NCBI GenBank assembly: GCA_035524895.1
Contig: DATLFI010000059.1
Span: forward strand, 1 to 60,928
Reading direction: 5' to 3'
DNA length: 60,928 nt
Source: DATLFI01 sp035524895
GTDB taxonomy: Bacteria > Acidobacteriota > Thermoanaerobaculia > Multivoradales > Multivoraceae
Below, in pieces: positions 17,213 through 26,788 of the stretch; position 1 is the stretch's first letter, and each line of letters starts with the position of its first letter. Both the position numbers and the translations under genes were made by a program. The notes under the pieces are model-generated. The model had not been told where the DNA came from. It saw only the letters and a list, made by a program, of their open reading frames with translations, and did not search any database.

Positions 17213-18094
17213 GCCCGGCACCGGCCGCCGTTCTGGTCGGAGAATCTCGTACGGGTTGAGGGGGTCGCCCTCCCACCAATTCCGTCCCTCGGTCAGCCGG
17301 TAGACCGCGAAATGGAGGTGGGGCGTATCGGGCGGGGCGTTGCCCGAGGTGCCGACGTACCCGATCACCTGGCCGCGCCGCACGCGCTCTCCCTCGACGA
17401 GACCGCTCGCGAAGCGCTCGAGGTGGGCATAGGAGTAGGCGTAGGCGGTGTCGACGTCGAACTGGTAGATCGTGAGCCCGCCGCCGCCATGGCTCGTGAA
17501 CAGCTTGGCGATGATGCCGTCCTCGACGGCGACGACGGGCGTGTTGCGCGAAGCGAGAATGTCGATGGCTTCGTGCCGGCGGTTGCCGCCGCGCAGCTCG
17601 GCGAAGCTGTCGTGCAGCTCGTCGCGCTGCACGCCCAGCACCGGCACGGCCAGCCCCCGACCGATCAGCGTGGCCAGCGAATCCACGGCCTCGCTCTGGC
17701 CGACGGCGCTCTCGACCTCTCGCGGTGACGGCGAGGGCGCCGGCAGGATGTTACCCTCAGGGACGACGGGCGGCGGATTCCTCTCGCTCGACGTGCCGCG
17801 CACGTCATCGCTCGGGCCGAGCTGTGGCGACCCCACGTGTGCCGACGCGTCACGGTCGCGTAGTACCGTCGCGGCGGTATTTGTGTCGGTGTCGCCGGGT
17901 CCCGCGGGCGCGCGCGGAGGAACGATCCACACCGCCAGGATCACGCCGGCAACCAGGCCGGCTGCAAACGTCAGCCCACAGCCAGTGGCCAGGATCGGCC
18001 CCGCGGCTCCGTACACCCCCGGGCGCATCAGTCGCAAACCTCCGGAGCCCAGATCTGCAAGATCGATACCGTTGCCGCCATCTGTTGCTGGCAC
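17210..18094 (-). CDS. M23-family (LytM-like) metallopeptidase, membrane-anchored
   Basis: 294 residues, with one transmembrane helix at about 31-57 (GPILATGCGLTFAAGLVAGV), a Pro/Ser-rich linker, and a C-terminal LytM domain at about 150-280. Zinc ligands are visible: H174 and D178 in RRHEAID, where the usual HxGxD glycine is Ala, and H259/H261 in PHLHFAVY. It probably cleaves peptidoglycan cross-links or regulates such an enzyme. GYVGTSGNAPPDTPHLHF is textbook for the family. A later ATG (MRPGVYGAAG) could be the start. The stop TAG is part of the repeat that follows. Confidence 0.88.
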   Translation of the reverse strand: MPATDGGNGIDLADLGSGGLRLMRPGVYGAAGPILATGCGLTFAAGLVAGVILAVWIVPPRAPAGPGDTDTNTAATVLRDRDASAHVGSPQLGPSDDVRGTSSERNPPPVVPEGNILPAPSPSPREVESAVGQSEAVDSLATLIGRGLAVPVLGVQRDELHDSFAELRGGNRRHEAIDILASRNTPVVAVEDGIIAKLFTSHGGGGLTIYQFDVDTAYAYSYAHLERFASGLVEGERVRRGQVIGYVGTSGNAPPDTPHLHFAVYRLTEGRNWWEGDPLNPYEILRPERRPVPG

Positions 18095-18182
18095 CGCCTC
18101 CGCGGCGCGGAACCACCAACACAGTTCGACCCGCTCGACCCGCGACCGGACCGCTAGGAGCCCTGCCAGTGACTACTGAGGC

Positions 18183-19832
18183 CTAGTTCCTCTCGCGCAC
18201 GCTCCCGTAGCTCGCCGCCTCTCCGACGGCGGGCGTCGAGGCCTCGATGAGCTCCCGGATGTGCTGGTTCGAGGTCGCGAGGTCCTCGGCGCGCAGGTAC
18301 ATCATGTGACCGCTCTCGTAGCCTTCGAAGCGCATGCGAGCGGTGAGGCGGCCGCTGCGGTCGAGGTTCCAGAGGACGTACTTGGCGGTGAAGTAGTCGG
18401 TGGCTCCGTCGTAGTAGCCCGACTGCACCATGACGTGCAGGAACGGGTTCTGGGCCATGGCGCGACGGAGCTCCTCGGCCAGGTCGGTGTCGCGGCCGCC
18501 CCAGGGATGTACGGCACCGAACAGGTAGTACTGGAGGTCGGTCTCGAACCCGAGCACGTCGCGCAGGTAGTGGTTGATGGCCGGCGCGAATGCGTGGTTC
18601 CAAGCGGTGAGCTCCGGCGGATAGTCGTACTCCTCGCCGGCGTTCTTGCGGTCGACGCCGAGGTAGCGCGAGTCTAGACGGCCGATGGTGTAGCCCTCTT
18701 CTCGGAGCAGCTCTTTCCAGAAGGCCGAATCCGGCACGGCCAGGTTGTGGTCGAGCACGAATCGTTCCGAGACGCCCGCGTAGCGAGCGACTTTGCCTGC
18801 GATTTCGGTGCGCCGATCCTCTTGCAGGAATCCGCCGCGGCTGATGGCCGGCAAGTACTCGTCGAGGGTGAACGCCTCGACCTCATCGAGCAGAGCCCGC
18901 AGCTCCAGGCTCTGCAGGTCGCTGTCGAGCTGACCGTGGTAGTGGGCGGCGGCCGCGTAGTACGGCAGCTTGAGCACCGCCGAGCGCGGCGCTGGCCCTT
19001 CCGCTTCGAGGCCCAGGCCCGTCGGCGAGACCAGGATTACGCCGTTGAGGTACATCCAGTGCCGGTCCTGCAGCGCTCCGGCCAAGCCCGAGACGCGGTT
19101 GGTGCCGTAGCTCTCGCCGATGAGGTACTTGGGCGAGCGCCACCGCTTCTGCCGCGAGACGAAGACGTCGAGCCAGTCTGCCAGGTAGGTGACGTCGGCC
19201 TCGACGCCGAAGAAGTCGTCGCGGTCCGCCTCGGGGTCGAGGATGCGCGAGAAGCCGGTGTTCACCGGGTTCACGTACACGATGTCCGCGACGTCGAGGA
19301 TGGAATGAGGGTTGTCGCGCACGCCGTAGGGCTGGACCGGGTAGCCCTCGTCGTCGATCACCAGGAGCTTCGGGCTCGTGTAGCCGAGATGCATCCACAG
19401 AGAGCCAGACCCGGGGCCGCCGTTGAACGAGATGAACAGCGGCCGCCGCGCCGTGTCCTCCACGTCGGAGCGCTCGTAGAACGTGTAGTGGAGCGCCGCC
19501 ACCGCCTTGCCCTTCTCGCCGTAGACCGGCTGCGTTCCCAGGGTGACCCGGTAGGGGACGCCCACGCCACGGATCGTCACCTGGGCCTCCTTGGTGAGCG
19601 AGAAGTCGGCCGGCAGCTTGCGCTCCGGCAGATCCTCGCGGGCCGCCTTCTCGCTCTTCTCGCCGGCCTGCTCCGCGCCGGGCTGGGACGCCCCCTTTGC
19701 CTCGGGCCGGTCGCTGCGCCCGGGCGGGCCCTGGGCAACGACGGTGGTCGATGCGAGCGCGACGCCCAGCGCGACGGCGAGGATCGAGAGGGTGGACGAG
19801 AGCAGCGGGCTCGGTCGATGTGAGGTCGGCAT
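18183..19832 (-). CDS. S10-family serine carboxypeptidase, secreted
   Basis: 549 residues with a signal peptide (LLSSTLSILAVALGVALAST) and a Glu/Lys-rich mature N-terminus. The alpha/beta-hydrolase peptidase has the S10 oxyanion motif FNGGPGSGS, the nucleophile GESYGTNR with Ser near 240, Asp in QSGYYDGATDY and His in YESGHMMYLR. It removes C-terminal amino acids from peptides, most likely in the periplasm or outside the cell. Bacterial S10 peptidases of this layout are common in protein-degrading soil lineages. A second ATG five codons upstream is possible. It is divergent from a secreted propeller-like gene. Confidence 0.92.
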   Translation of the reverse strand: MPTSHRPSPLLSSTLSILAVALGVALASTTVVAQGPPGRSDRPEAKGASQPGAEQAGEKSEKAAREDLPERKLPADFSLTKEAQVTIRGVGVPYRVTLGTQPVYGEKGKAVAALHYTFYERSDVEDTARRPLFISFNGGPGSGSLWMHLGYTSPKLLVIDDEGYPVQPYGVRDNPHSILDVADIVYVNPVNTGFSRILDPEADRDDFFGVEADVTYLADWLDVFVSRQKRWRSPKYLIGESYGTNRVSGLAGALQDRHWMYLNGVILVSPTGLGLEAEGPAPRSAVLKLPYYAAAAHYHGQLDSDLQSLELRALLDEVEAFTLDEYLPAISRGGFLQEDRRTEIAGKVARYAGVSERFVLDHNLAVPDSAFWKELLREEGYTIGRLDSRYLGVDRKNAGEEYDYPPELTAWNHAFAPAINHYLRDVLGFETDLQYYLFGAVHPWGGRDTDLAEELRRAMAQNPFLHVMVQSGYYDGATDYFTAKYVLWNLDRSGRLTARMRFEGYESGHMMYLRAEDLATSNQHIRELIEASTPAVGEAASYGSVRERN

Positions 19833-20227
19833 CGTGGAGGTCTCCATCGGAGGGCGTCGGAGGAAATTGCGAAACGCGCCGCGAGACGAGGTGCAAGGAG
19901 CCATGGAGAACGGCCCTCCGGGGATAGACCCGCCGGAGTCACGCCGTCGTTGCCGTCGACCGACTGGTCGGCGGCTGTGTCGCGGTCGAATCGGTTGCTG
20001 CACGCCGGCCGTCGATCGGCCGGAGACGACTCTCTGGGCGGCTGCGCAGCGAGCTTACCCCGCGGGGCCGAGTTTGGCTGAGTAAGAGCGGCTCGCCCCA
20101 GCGCTGGCCTCCGAACCCGCCAAACCCCGGCGGGTTGCTCACGTAAACTGAAGAAGCGGCCCCGCGCGAGAATCGCAACGACCCTGTTCGCCACCCCACT
20201 CGTCGTCCCGCAGCAAGGAGGCGATCC
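19833..20227. other. 395-bp divergent intergenic region
   Basis: It lies between two divergently transcribed secreted-protein genes and must hold both promoters, but I see no convincing -35/-10 pair. One clean hairpin is present at 20114-20136 (aacccgcc / ggcgggtt around aaacccc) in the leader of the plus-strand gene. A strong ribosome site (aaggagg) precedes its ATG. I see no hidden gene. Confidence 0.5.
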
Positions 20228-21409
20228 ATGAAACGACTCGCGGCCTGGACAGTCCTTCCGATCCTCGCCTTGCTCGCGTGGCCGCTGCTCGGTGTCGGGG
20301 CCACAGAGACCGCCGGTGCCCCGATCGGCTCGGTCGCCGGCTCGCTCACCCTCGGCCAGGCGTCGCCGCAGTCGATCAGCGTGCTGGCCTTCGCACCCGA
20401 CGGCACGCTGTTCCTGGGCGACGGCAAGGGCGGTGCGGTGTTCGCCATCGACACTTCGAGCGAACGGCCGGCACCCGCCGAGCCGATCGAGCTGCACGAC
20501 GTAGAGGCCAAGATCGCCGCGCGTCTCGGCACGCGCGCCGCCGACGTCATGGTGCACGATCTCGCGGTGCACCCGATCTCGCACCGCGTGTTTCTCGCGG
20601 TGTCGCACGGGCGCGCGAGCTGGAACCTGGCGTGGGCGCTGCCGAACCACATAGCGAATGCCGACCTGCTGCTGGTGGTCGACGCCAAGGGAACGATCGA
20701 GGAGTTCCCGCTCGGGAACGTGCGCTTCGCGCGTGTCGAGCTGCCCAACCCGATCTCCGCCGACAAGACGCACCCGTTCCTCGAGGGCGTCAGCTTGCGC
20801 ACCGACACCATCACCGACCTCGCGGTGACCGCGGACACTTTGTTCGTGGCAGGGCTCTCGAACGAGGAGTTCGCCTCGACGCTGTGGCGGGTGCCGCTGC
20901 CGTTCGCTGGCGGCGCCAGCGCGACCACGCTCGAGATCTACCACGGCGCCCACGGCGAGTACGAGACTCATGCGCCGATCCGCACCTTCGTGCCCTACGT
21001 GCTCGACGGCGAGGAGTACATCCTGGCCGCCTACCTGTGCACGCCGCTGTCGCTGTTCAAGGTCGCCGACCTGAAGGACAAGGCGCACCTGCGGGGCCGT
21101 ACCATCGCCGAGCTCGGCTCGGGGAACTACCCGCTCGACATGGTGGTGGTGAAGGGCGAGCAGAGCGACCGGCTGTTCCTCGCCAACAGCGGGCTGCCGC
21201 TCGTCGTCGTCGACACCCGCGACATCGCCGCTTTCGAGGGCGCGATCACCGAGCGACCGTCGAGCTACACGGCCGGCGTCTCGCACATCGCGCGGTCGCC
21301 CAGCAACATCCAGCAGCTCGACGCGCTCGGCGACCGCTACCTGCTGACCCTGCAGCGCGCGGCGAGCGGCACGCTCGACCTCGGCGTCATTCCCCTGCGT
21401 CGAGGTTGA
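20228..21409 (+). CDS. Secreted beta-propeller-like protein, unknown
   Basis: 393 residues. ATG follows aaggagg at good spacing, then a signal peptide (WTVLPILALLAWPLLGVGA). The mature chain reads like a beta-propeller: repeats of the form LAFAPDGTLFLGDGKGGAVFA, VHDLAVHPISHRVFLAV, TDLAVTADTLFVAGL and LDMVVVKGEQSDRLFLAN. There are no obvious enzyme motifs. A lipoprotein with bacterial Ig-like segments follows after 20 bp and is probably co-transcribed. The pair may form an envelope complex. I do not recognise a named family. Confidence 0.75.
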   Translation: MKRLAAWTVLPILALLAWPLLGVGATETAGAPIGSVAGSLTLGQASPQSISVLAFAPDGTLFLGDGKGGAVFAIDTSSERPAPAEPIELHDVEAKIAARLGTRAADVMVHDLAVHPISHRVFLAVSHGRASWNLAWALPNHIANADLLLVVDAKGTIEEFPLGNVRFARVELPNPISADKTHPFLEGVSLRTDTITDLAVTADTLFVAGLSNEEFASTLWRVPLPFAGGASATTLEIYHGAHGEYETHAPIRTFVPYVLDGEEYILAAYLCTPLSLFKVADLKDKAHLRGRTIAELGSGNYPLDMVVVKGEQSDRLFLANSGLPLVVVDTRDIAAFEGAITERPSSYTAGVSHIARSPSNIQQLDALGDRYLLTLQRAASGTLDLGVIPLRRG

Positions 21410-21429
21410 GGCGGCGCCGCCGATACGTA

Positions 21430-22722
21430 GTGGGCCGCGCGCCGGGTGCTACAGGCTCGGTCACCAAGCTGGCGGCCGCGCTGCTCGCCGGCATCCTGGT
21501 CGCGGGCTGCGCACCGCCAGGCGAGACCACGGCGGCCGATCTGCCGCGCCTGTGGCTCGACGCGGACCCGTCGAGCGATACCTTCGGCGCGGTGGCCGTA
21601 GGCCCGGTGGCGGGTCTCGGTACGCTGGCGCCCGACGATCGCGCGGCCTTCGAGGCGGGTCTCGCCGAGGCTTCCTTCGAGCGCTTCGCACCGCTGGTGG
21701 TGTGGACCGGAACGGTGGTGGTCGATGCTACCGGCGCCTGCGTCCACCCTCAGGGACAGGCGACCGTGCTCGGCAGCCTGCGCGCGAGCGGCGATCGCGT
21801 GCTGTTCGCGCCGCGACTCGGCTGGGTGCCCGGCGTCGCGTACACCGCGTGTGCCGATCTCGACGCGCTGGCGCGCCCGATCACCGAGCAGGCGAGGGTT
21901 GCGCGCCAGCCTTCGATCCTGACTCTCGCTTTCACTCCCGCAGACATGGCGGCCGAGGCACCACGGGTCGTGTCGGTCTGGCCGGCGACGGCCACGGTGC
22001 CCGAGAACCTGCTGCGGGTCTATCTGGGGTTCTCCGAGCCGATGGTGGAGCGCGACGTCGCCGGTCGAGTGCACCTCCTCGACGCCACCGGCGAGGTCGT
22101 GCCCGACGCGTTCGTCGACATCCCGAACGGCCTTTGGGACGCGCGCTCCACCCGGCTCACCTTGTTCCTGCACCCGGGGCGGATCAAGCGCGGTGTCGGC
22201 CCCCATCGCGAGCTCGGCCCAGCGCTGGTCGCGGGCTCCGTCGTCACTTTGCGGGTCGACGGCGAGCTGGCGTCGCAGCGCGGTGTGTCACTGGGCCGCG
22301 CCTTCGAGCGCCGCTACCGGGTCGGTCCCGCCGACCGCGCGGCACCCGATCCCGAGCGTTGGCGCTTGGTGGTCCCGAACGCAACGGACGCTCCGTTGAC
22401 GGTGGTTTTCGACGAGCCGGTCGACCGGTATCAGCTCCTGCGCTTCGTCGCGGTCCATACCGGGGCCGAGTGCGAGCCGCTGCGCGGCGCCGCGGTCGCC
22501 TCCGAAGACGGGCTGACCTGGACGTTCACGCCCGCGGGCGGCTGGCCGAGCGGCAGCTTTCGTGTCGTCGTCCAGCGGGCCATCGAGGACCTGGCCGGCA
22601 ACACGGTAGACCGACTTTTCGACGTCGAGACGCAGGTCGATGATGGCGCGGCGCCGACGAGCGAGGTCGTTGCTCCGGGCTCCGGAGGCGAGGTCGAGCT
22701 GCCATTCGCGGTGCGCTGGTGA
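21430..22722 (+). CDS. Ig-like domain lipoprotein, unknown
   Basis: 430 residues from GTG. Lipoprotein signal KLAAALLAGILVAGC. The body has two bacterial SbsA-like Ig segments. The first contains VYLGFSEPMVERDVAGRVHL and LDATGEVVPDAF, with LTLFLHPGRIKRGVGPHREL; the second contains LTVVFDEPVDRYQLL and IEDLAGNTVDRLFDVE. Proteins with this arrangement are uncharacterised surface lipoproteins. It is tightly downstream of the propeller-like gene and convergent with the DUF2161 gene. Longer upstream frames overlap the preceding gene and are shadows. Confidence 0.78.
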   Translation: MGRAPGATGSVTKLAAALLAGILVAGCAPPGETTAADLPRLWLDADPSSDTFGAVAVGPVAGLGTLAPDDRAAFEAGLAEASFERFAPLVVWTGTVVVDATGACVHPQGQATVLGSLRASGDRVLFAPRLGWVPGVAYTACADLDALARPITEQARVARQPSILTLAFTPADMAAEAPRVVSVWPATATVPENLLRVYLGFSEPMVERDVAGRVHLLDATGEVVPDAFVDIPNGLWDARSTRLTLFLHPGRIKRGVGPHRELGPALVAGSVVTLRVDGELASQRGVSLGRAFERRYRVGPADRAAPDPERWRLVVPNATDAPLTVVFDEPVDRYQLLRFVAVHTGAECEPLRGAAVASEDGLTWTFTPAGGWPSGSFRVVVQRAIEDLAGNTVDRLFDVETQVDDGAAPTSEVVAPGSGGEVELPFAVRW

Positions 22723-22845
22723 GTGACCCCCGCCGCCTCGTCAGGCAGCCGAAAGGCCCGGGCTGGGGAGCAGTCGCGTTCCCAAGGACGCAGTCGTTGC
22801 GCTCGGCGAGTATCTCGAGTCGGCCGAGCCGGAGTCCGGGGGCCG

Positions 22846-23568
22846 CTACGAGACGGGGGAACGGCGGCGCGGCGGGTTGCCTTCGGATCCGGGCAGCAGC
22901 CTCTCGAGCGCGTGCTTCCAGCGCACCAGCTCGCGGCGGCCCTTGGGCGAGAGGTCGTAGTGGCCGGTCTTCACGCGCTCGAACCAGCCGTAGTGGTTGT
23001 CGCTCAGGATCGACCCGGCACGCGAAACTCCGGCGCGCTCGCGAAGGTCTCGGACCCTGAGCACGCCAGCCTCGGCCAACTCGCGGGCGCACCGCAGCGC
23101 GTCCTGGCGGTAGGCGGTGAGCCGCTCACCTGCGGTGGCGCCGCCGGCTTCGGGGTCTCCCACACGCTCCACGAACTCCTTGAGCAGGCGCATTCGTCTC
23201 CGGGCGTCGGGCCTGGGTCGATAGGGCGCGGGGTCGAGGACCGGCACGACGTCCCCACGCGGCGAGACGGTGAGCAGGCCCAGGCCGAGGCGCCGAAGGA
23301 GCCGCAGCACCTGCTTGCCGTGGGAACGCCACGCGGCGCTGTGGCCCTTGCCGACGCGAAACGCGACGTAGACGATGTCGGAGGCGGCGAGCCGGTCGAC
23401 GGCCTGCAGGATCAGCGCGAGGCTCAGGCGCTCCTTCAGCTCTACCACTACCGGTGCTTCGTCCCCGCGCACGGCCACGATGTCGCAGGGGCCGATCTCG
23501 CCCTTCACGTCGTAGCCCTGAGCCACGAGGAACCGGCGGATCGGGTCGTAGAGCTCGACCTCAGGCAC
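22846..23568 (-). CDS. DUF2161-like PD-(D/E)XK nuclease-fold protein
   Basis: 240 residues. The N-terminal third shows a restriction-nuclease-like core: VELYDPIRRFLVAQGYDVK, then CDIVAVRG and VVVELKERL, giving the D-x(n)-E-x-K arrangement, then LILQAVDRLAASD. This fits the DUF2161 family of putative PD-(D/E)XK phosphodiesterases. The C-terminal part (RVRDLRERAGVSRAGSILSD, HYGWFERVKTGHYDLSPKG) looks like a winged helix that could bind DNA. The real role is unknown; repair or defence are both possible. It stands alone, with no methylase or helicase beside it. Confidence 0.8.
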   Translation of the reverse strand: MPEVELYDPIRRFLVAQGYDVKGEIGPCDIVAVRGDEAPVVVELKERLSLALILQAVDRLAASDIVYVAFRVGKGHSAAWRSHGKQVLRLLRRLGLGLLTVSPRGDVVPVLDPAPYRPRPDARRRMRLLKEFVERVGDPEAGGATAGERLTAYRQDALRCARELAEAGVLRVRDLRERAGVSRAGSILSDNHYGWFERVKTGHYDLSPKGRRELVRWKHALERLLPGSEGNPPRRRSPVS

Positions 23569-23858
23569 TGGACACCATCACCAGGGTGCTCACGAGCCGA
23601 ATCGCCCGGCGGAAAGGCGTCGACGCGGGGATCGAGCTTCGGCATCGCGAGCCTCCGCTGGGTTCGGTCGCTCGATCGTAACCCAGCGTCCCTAGGGACT
23701 CCGACCCGGACCGCGCCCCTGACGTTGCGCAGGGGAGTTGATCCGCTCGTCGGGTAGCGCCGGCCCCAGGCCGGGCCAGGTCCGTGCCCAGAGGCCGGGT
23801 GTACCATTGAGGCTCAGGGAAGAACGTCCCGGACTCGACGACCGGAGTAAACGTCAGC

Positions 23859-24953
23859 ATGCACGAGCTCTCTCGCCTCACGATTGCAGCCTTGCTCTTT
23901 TGCTACTCGGTTTCGGCGGTGACCTCCGCGACCGCTGCCGAGGACGGTTCCTCGATCAAGAGAATGCCCAACGGCAAGCCTGACCTGTCCGGCACCTACG
24001 ATGCGGGAACGGTCACGCCGGTCGATCGCCCGCCGCAGTTCGGCGACAAGCTCTACCTCACGCCGGAGGAGGCGAAGGCGCTCGAGGAGCAATCGGCGGA
24101 GTTCTGGAAGGCCGCCGAGGCCAACCGGCAGGGCGGCGCCGAGCGGGAGGCTCCGCTGGCGGGCGGCGACGGGAACAACATGTTCGGCGCCGGCGGCGTG
24201 GGTGGCTACAACGCATTCTGGATCGACCCGGGCTCGGAGGCCGCGACCGTCGACGGCAAGTTCCGCACCTCGATCATCTACGACCCGCCGAACGGGCGGC
24301 GACCGCAGATGACCCCTGCGGGTATGGCCAAGATGATGAAGAACTTCAGCTCGTTCACCCACGTCAACGACGGCACCGCGTCGTGGCTCGACCGCGCGGG
24401 CCCTGGGCCTTTCGACGGTCCCGAGACCCTGGCTCTGGCCGAGCGCTGCCTGCTCGGATTCAGCGGCGGTCCGCCGATGCTGCCGAGCCTCTACAACAAC
24501 TATCTGCGCATCGTGCAGACCGAGGATCACGTGATGATCCTCAACGAGATGGTGCACGACGTGCGGACGGTCCGTCTCGACTCCGAGCACGATCCCGCGG
24601 ACATCCGCAAGTGGCTAGGGGACTCGATCGGCTACTGGGACGGCGACACGCTCGTGGTGGAGAGCCGGAACTTCCGATCCGAGACGGGCCTGTACGGCGG
24701 CGACGAGAACCTCCACGTGGTAGAGCGCTTCTCGCGCACGGCAGAGGGCAACCTGCACTACCACTTCCGCGTCGAGGACCCGACAGCGTGGACGGCGCCC
24801 TGGGCGGGTGAGTACGACTGGAAGGCGAAGGACGACAGCCGCGTCTACGAGTACGCCTGCCACGAAGGCAACTACGCGATGGGGAACATTCTCCGGGGCG
24901 CCCGGCTCCTCGAGTCGGAGTACGACCAGCCGCCGAAGTCCGACAGCCGCTGA
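23859..24953 (+). CDS. Secreted PDLSG-family protein, uncharacterised
   Basis: 364 residues with a signal peptide ending near SATAAEDG. The mature protein starts with NGKPDLSGTYD and contains RKWLGDSIGYWDGDTLVVES, NFRSETGLYGG and LHVVERFSRTAEGNLHYHF with VEDPTAWTAPW. I know this combination from a large uncharacterised family of secreted proteins, abundant in Acidobacteriota and some Proteobacteria. No enzymatic function is established to my knowledge. Likely beta-rich and periplasmic. The next gene on the same strand, a serine hydrolase, begins 190 bp downstream. Confidence 0.8.
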   Translation: MHELSRLTIAALLFCYSVSAVTSATAAEDGSSIKRMPNGKPDLSGTYDAGTVTPVDRPPQFGDKLYLTPEEAKALEEQSAEFWKAAEANRQGGAEREAPLAGGDGNNMFGAGGVGGYNAFWIDPGSEAATVDGKFRTSIIYDPPNGRRPQMTPAGMAKMMKNFSSFTHVNDGTASWLDRAGPGPFDGPETLALAERCLLGFSGGPPMLPSLYNNYLRIVQTEDHVMILNEMVHDVRTVRLDSEHDPADIRKWLGDSIGYWDGDTLVVESRNFRSETGLYGGDENLHVVERFSRTAEGNLHYHFRVEDPTAWTAPWAGEYDWKAKDDSRVYEYACHEGNYAMGNILRGARLLESEYDQPPKSDSR

Positions 24954-25143
24954 TTGCTCGGGGGGCTCCCGGTCGATGCCGAGAGAGCATCGCAACGGCC
25001 GGACGTCGAGGCTGGTCTCGTGGGGGTGCGTCCTCGATAGCACGCTGGCCGCGCCATCAGGCGAACGCAGTAAGCTCGGTCGCGAATGTCGCTACGCGAG
25101 TGGGGCGCGCACCACCTTGAGGCTGCCGAGAGTCGAGCATTCG

Positions 25144-26703
25144 ATGCCGTCGTCCTTCAACTGTCGCGTCGTCCCTGCTGCGGCCGTTCGGCTCGCCGCG
25201 ACGCTGGCCGCGGCGACGCCGTTGCTGTTCGCTCCGGTCGCCAGCAGCGGCGGGCAGTCCACCTCTGTCGCGTCCGCCGATGCAGACCCGCGCATTGCGC
25301 GTGTCGACTCGGACATACGGCCGCGCTTCGTCGAGAGGTCCCGGCGGCCGCTGCCCGTGACGCTGCTCGAACGCATGGCGGAGCTCGGCGTGCCGGGGCT
25401 GAGCGTGGCTGTGCTCGACGACGGCGAGATCGTCTGGGCGCGCGGATACGGCGTGCTCGACCTCGACTCGAAGCGTCCGGTCACGCCCGAGACGCTGTTT
25501 CTCGCCGGCTCGATCTCGAAGCCGGTTGCCGCCTCCGGTGCCCTGCGCTTGGTGCAGGAGGGCAAGCTCGGACTCGACGACGACGTGAACCGGTGGCTGC
25601 GCTCGTGGCGCGTTCCGCCGAGCGAGGCGATGGGCGACGAGGTCGTGACGCTTCGCCGCTTGCTGACCCACACCGCTGGGCTCACCGTCCACGGATTCCC
25701 GGGCTACCCGCGCACTGCCGACCTGCCGACAATCCAGCAGATTCTCGACGGGGAGAGCCCTGCCAACACCGCGCCCGTGCGGGTCGATATCTTGCCCGGC
25801 AGCGAGTGGCGCTACTCCGGCGGCGGCTACACGGTGATGCAGCTACTCATCGCCGACATCTCCGGCCGTCCATTCGAAGAGTTCCTCGGCGAGACCGTGC
25901 TCCTGCCATTCGGTATGACCTCGAGCACGTTCGAGAACCCGCTGCCCGAGGAGCTCCACGCACTCGCCGCCCGCGGCCACCACCGGGCCTCGTCCCCGGT
26001 CGTGGGCCACTGGCACGTCTACCCCGAGATGGCGGCCGCCGGCCTGTGGACGACTGCGACCGATCTGGCGCGGTTCGCCCTCGGCATCCAGAGAGCTGCC
26101 GCCGGGGAGTCGAGCGTGCTCGATCACGTCATCGCCGCGAGCATGCTCACGCCCCACCTCGGCAACTGGGGCCTCGGCCCGAGTCTCAGTGGCGACGGCG
26201 CGACGGCTCGCTTTGGCCACGGCGGCCGCGACGAGGGCTTTGATGCGCGCCTGGTGGCGTACGTTGCGAACGGCAAGGGCGCCGCGCTGTTGACGAACGT
26301 CAACGACAACGACGGCTTCTTGGACGAGGTCATCGAAGCCATCGCGCGAGCCTACGACTGGCGCGACTTCCCCGTGACCGAGCAGAAGCTCTATGTCGAG
26401 CTCCCGGCGGCCGACCTCGCGCAGTTCGCCGGCGCCTTCGAGGTCGAGCGCTCGCCCGACGCTGACCGCGACCCCGGCGACGAGGTCACGAAATACCAGG
26501 TCTTCGTGTTCGAGGACCGGTTGTGGATCTCGCCCCGCCTCGGCCGGCGGCTCGAGCTCCTGGGTCAGGAGCAGCGCGACAGTTTCTGGGTGCGTGCCGG
26601 CGAGGGTCACGTCACTTTCGAGCGCGATGGCGACGGCGCAGTGACTGCGTTGCGCTTCGATGTCTTCGGCAACGAAGGGCGTGCAGTGAGGCTCGCGCAG
26701 TGA
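25144..26703 (+). CDS. Secreted beta-lactamase-family serine hydrolase
   Basis: 519 residues with a signal peptide (VRLAATLAAATPLLFAPVAS). It has the class C beta-lactamase/DD-peptidase fold: S123-I-S-K126 nucleophile motif in AGSISKPVAA, the second motif YSGGGY in place of YxN, and HGG in RFGHGGRDEG. LLTHTAGLTVHGFPGYP is typical of esterase EstB or D-aminopeptidase-like relatives rather than true beta-lactamases. The last 110 residues form an extra lipocalin-like beta domain. Substrate unknown. Frames opening further upstream overlap non-coding sequence. It is convergent with an MBL-fold gene. Confidence 0.9.
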   Translation: MPSSFNCRVVPAAAVRLAATLAAATPLLFAPVASSGGQSTSVASADADPRIARVDSDIRPRFVERSRRPLPVTLLERMAELGVPGLSVAVLDDGEIVWARGYGVLDLDSKRPVTPETLFLAGSISKPVAASGALRLVQEGKLGLDDDVNRWLRSWRVPPSEAMGDEVVTLRRLLTHTAGLTVHGFPGYPRTADLPTIQQILDGESPANTAPVRVDILPGSEWRYSGGGYTVMQLLIADISGRPFEEFLGETVLLPFGMTSSTFENPLPEELHALAARGHHRASSPVVGHWHVYPEMAAAGLWTTATDLARFALGIQRAAAGESSVLDHVIAASMLTPHLGNWGLGPSLSGDGATARFGHGGRDEGFDARLVAYVANGKGAALLTNVNDNDGFLDEVIEAIARAYDWRDFPVTEQKLYVELPAADLAQFAGAFEVERSPDADRDPGDEVTKYQVFVFEDRLWISPRLGRRLELLGQEQRDSFWVRAGEGHVTFERDGDGAVTALRFDVFGNEGRAVRLAQ

Positions 26704-26723
26704 GGCTGCATTGAAACAGGGAG

Positions 26724-26737
26724 CCGTGGAGCCACGG
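26724..26737. terminator. Hairpin between convergent genes
   Basis: ccgtgg / ccacgg around two bases is a perfect 6-bp stem, 20 bp after the serine hydrolase stop and 51 bp from the stop of the convergent MBL-fold gene. There is no T-tract, so terminator function is tentative. Confidence 0.35.
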
Positions 26738-26788
26738 TAACAGTCGCACGAGATCCAGCGATCCCACTGCGGGGCCGTGTGAACCCGC

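Noticed and set aside
22846..23568. DUF2161-like gene as part of a restriction or defence island
   Set aside because: The nuclease-like fold is present, but no methylase, helicase or other defence gene is within several kb.
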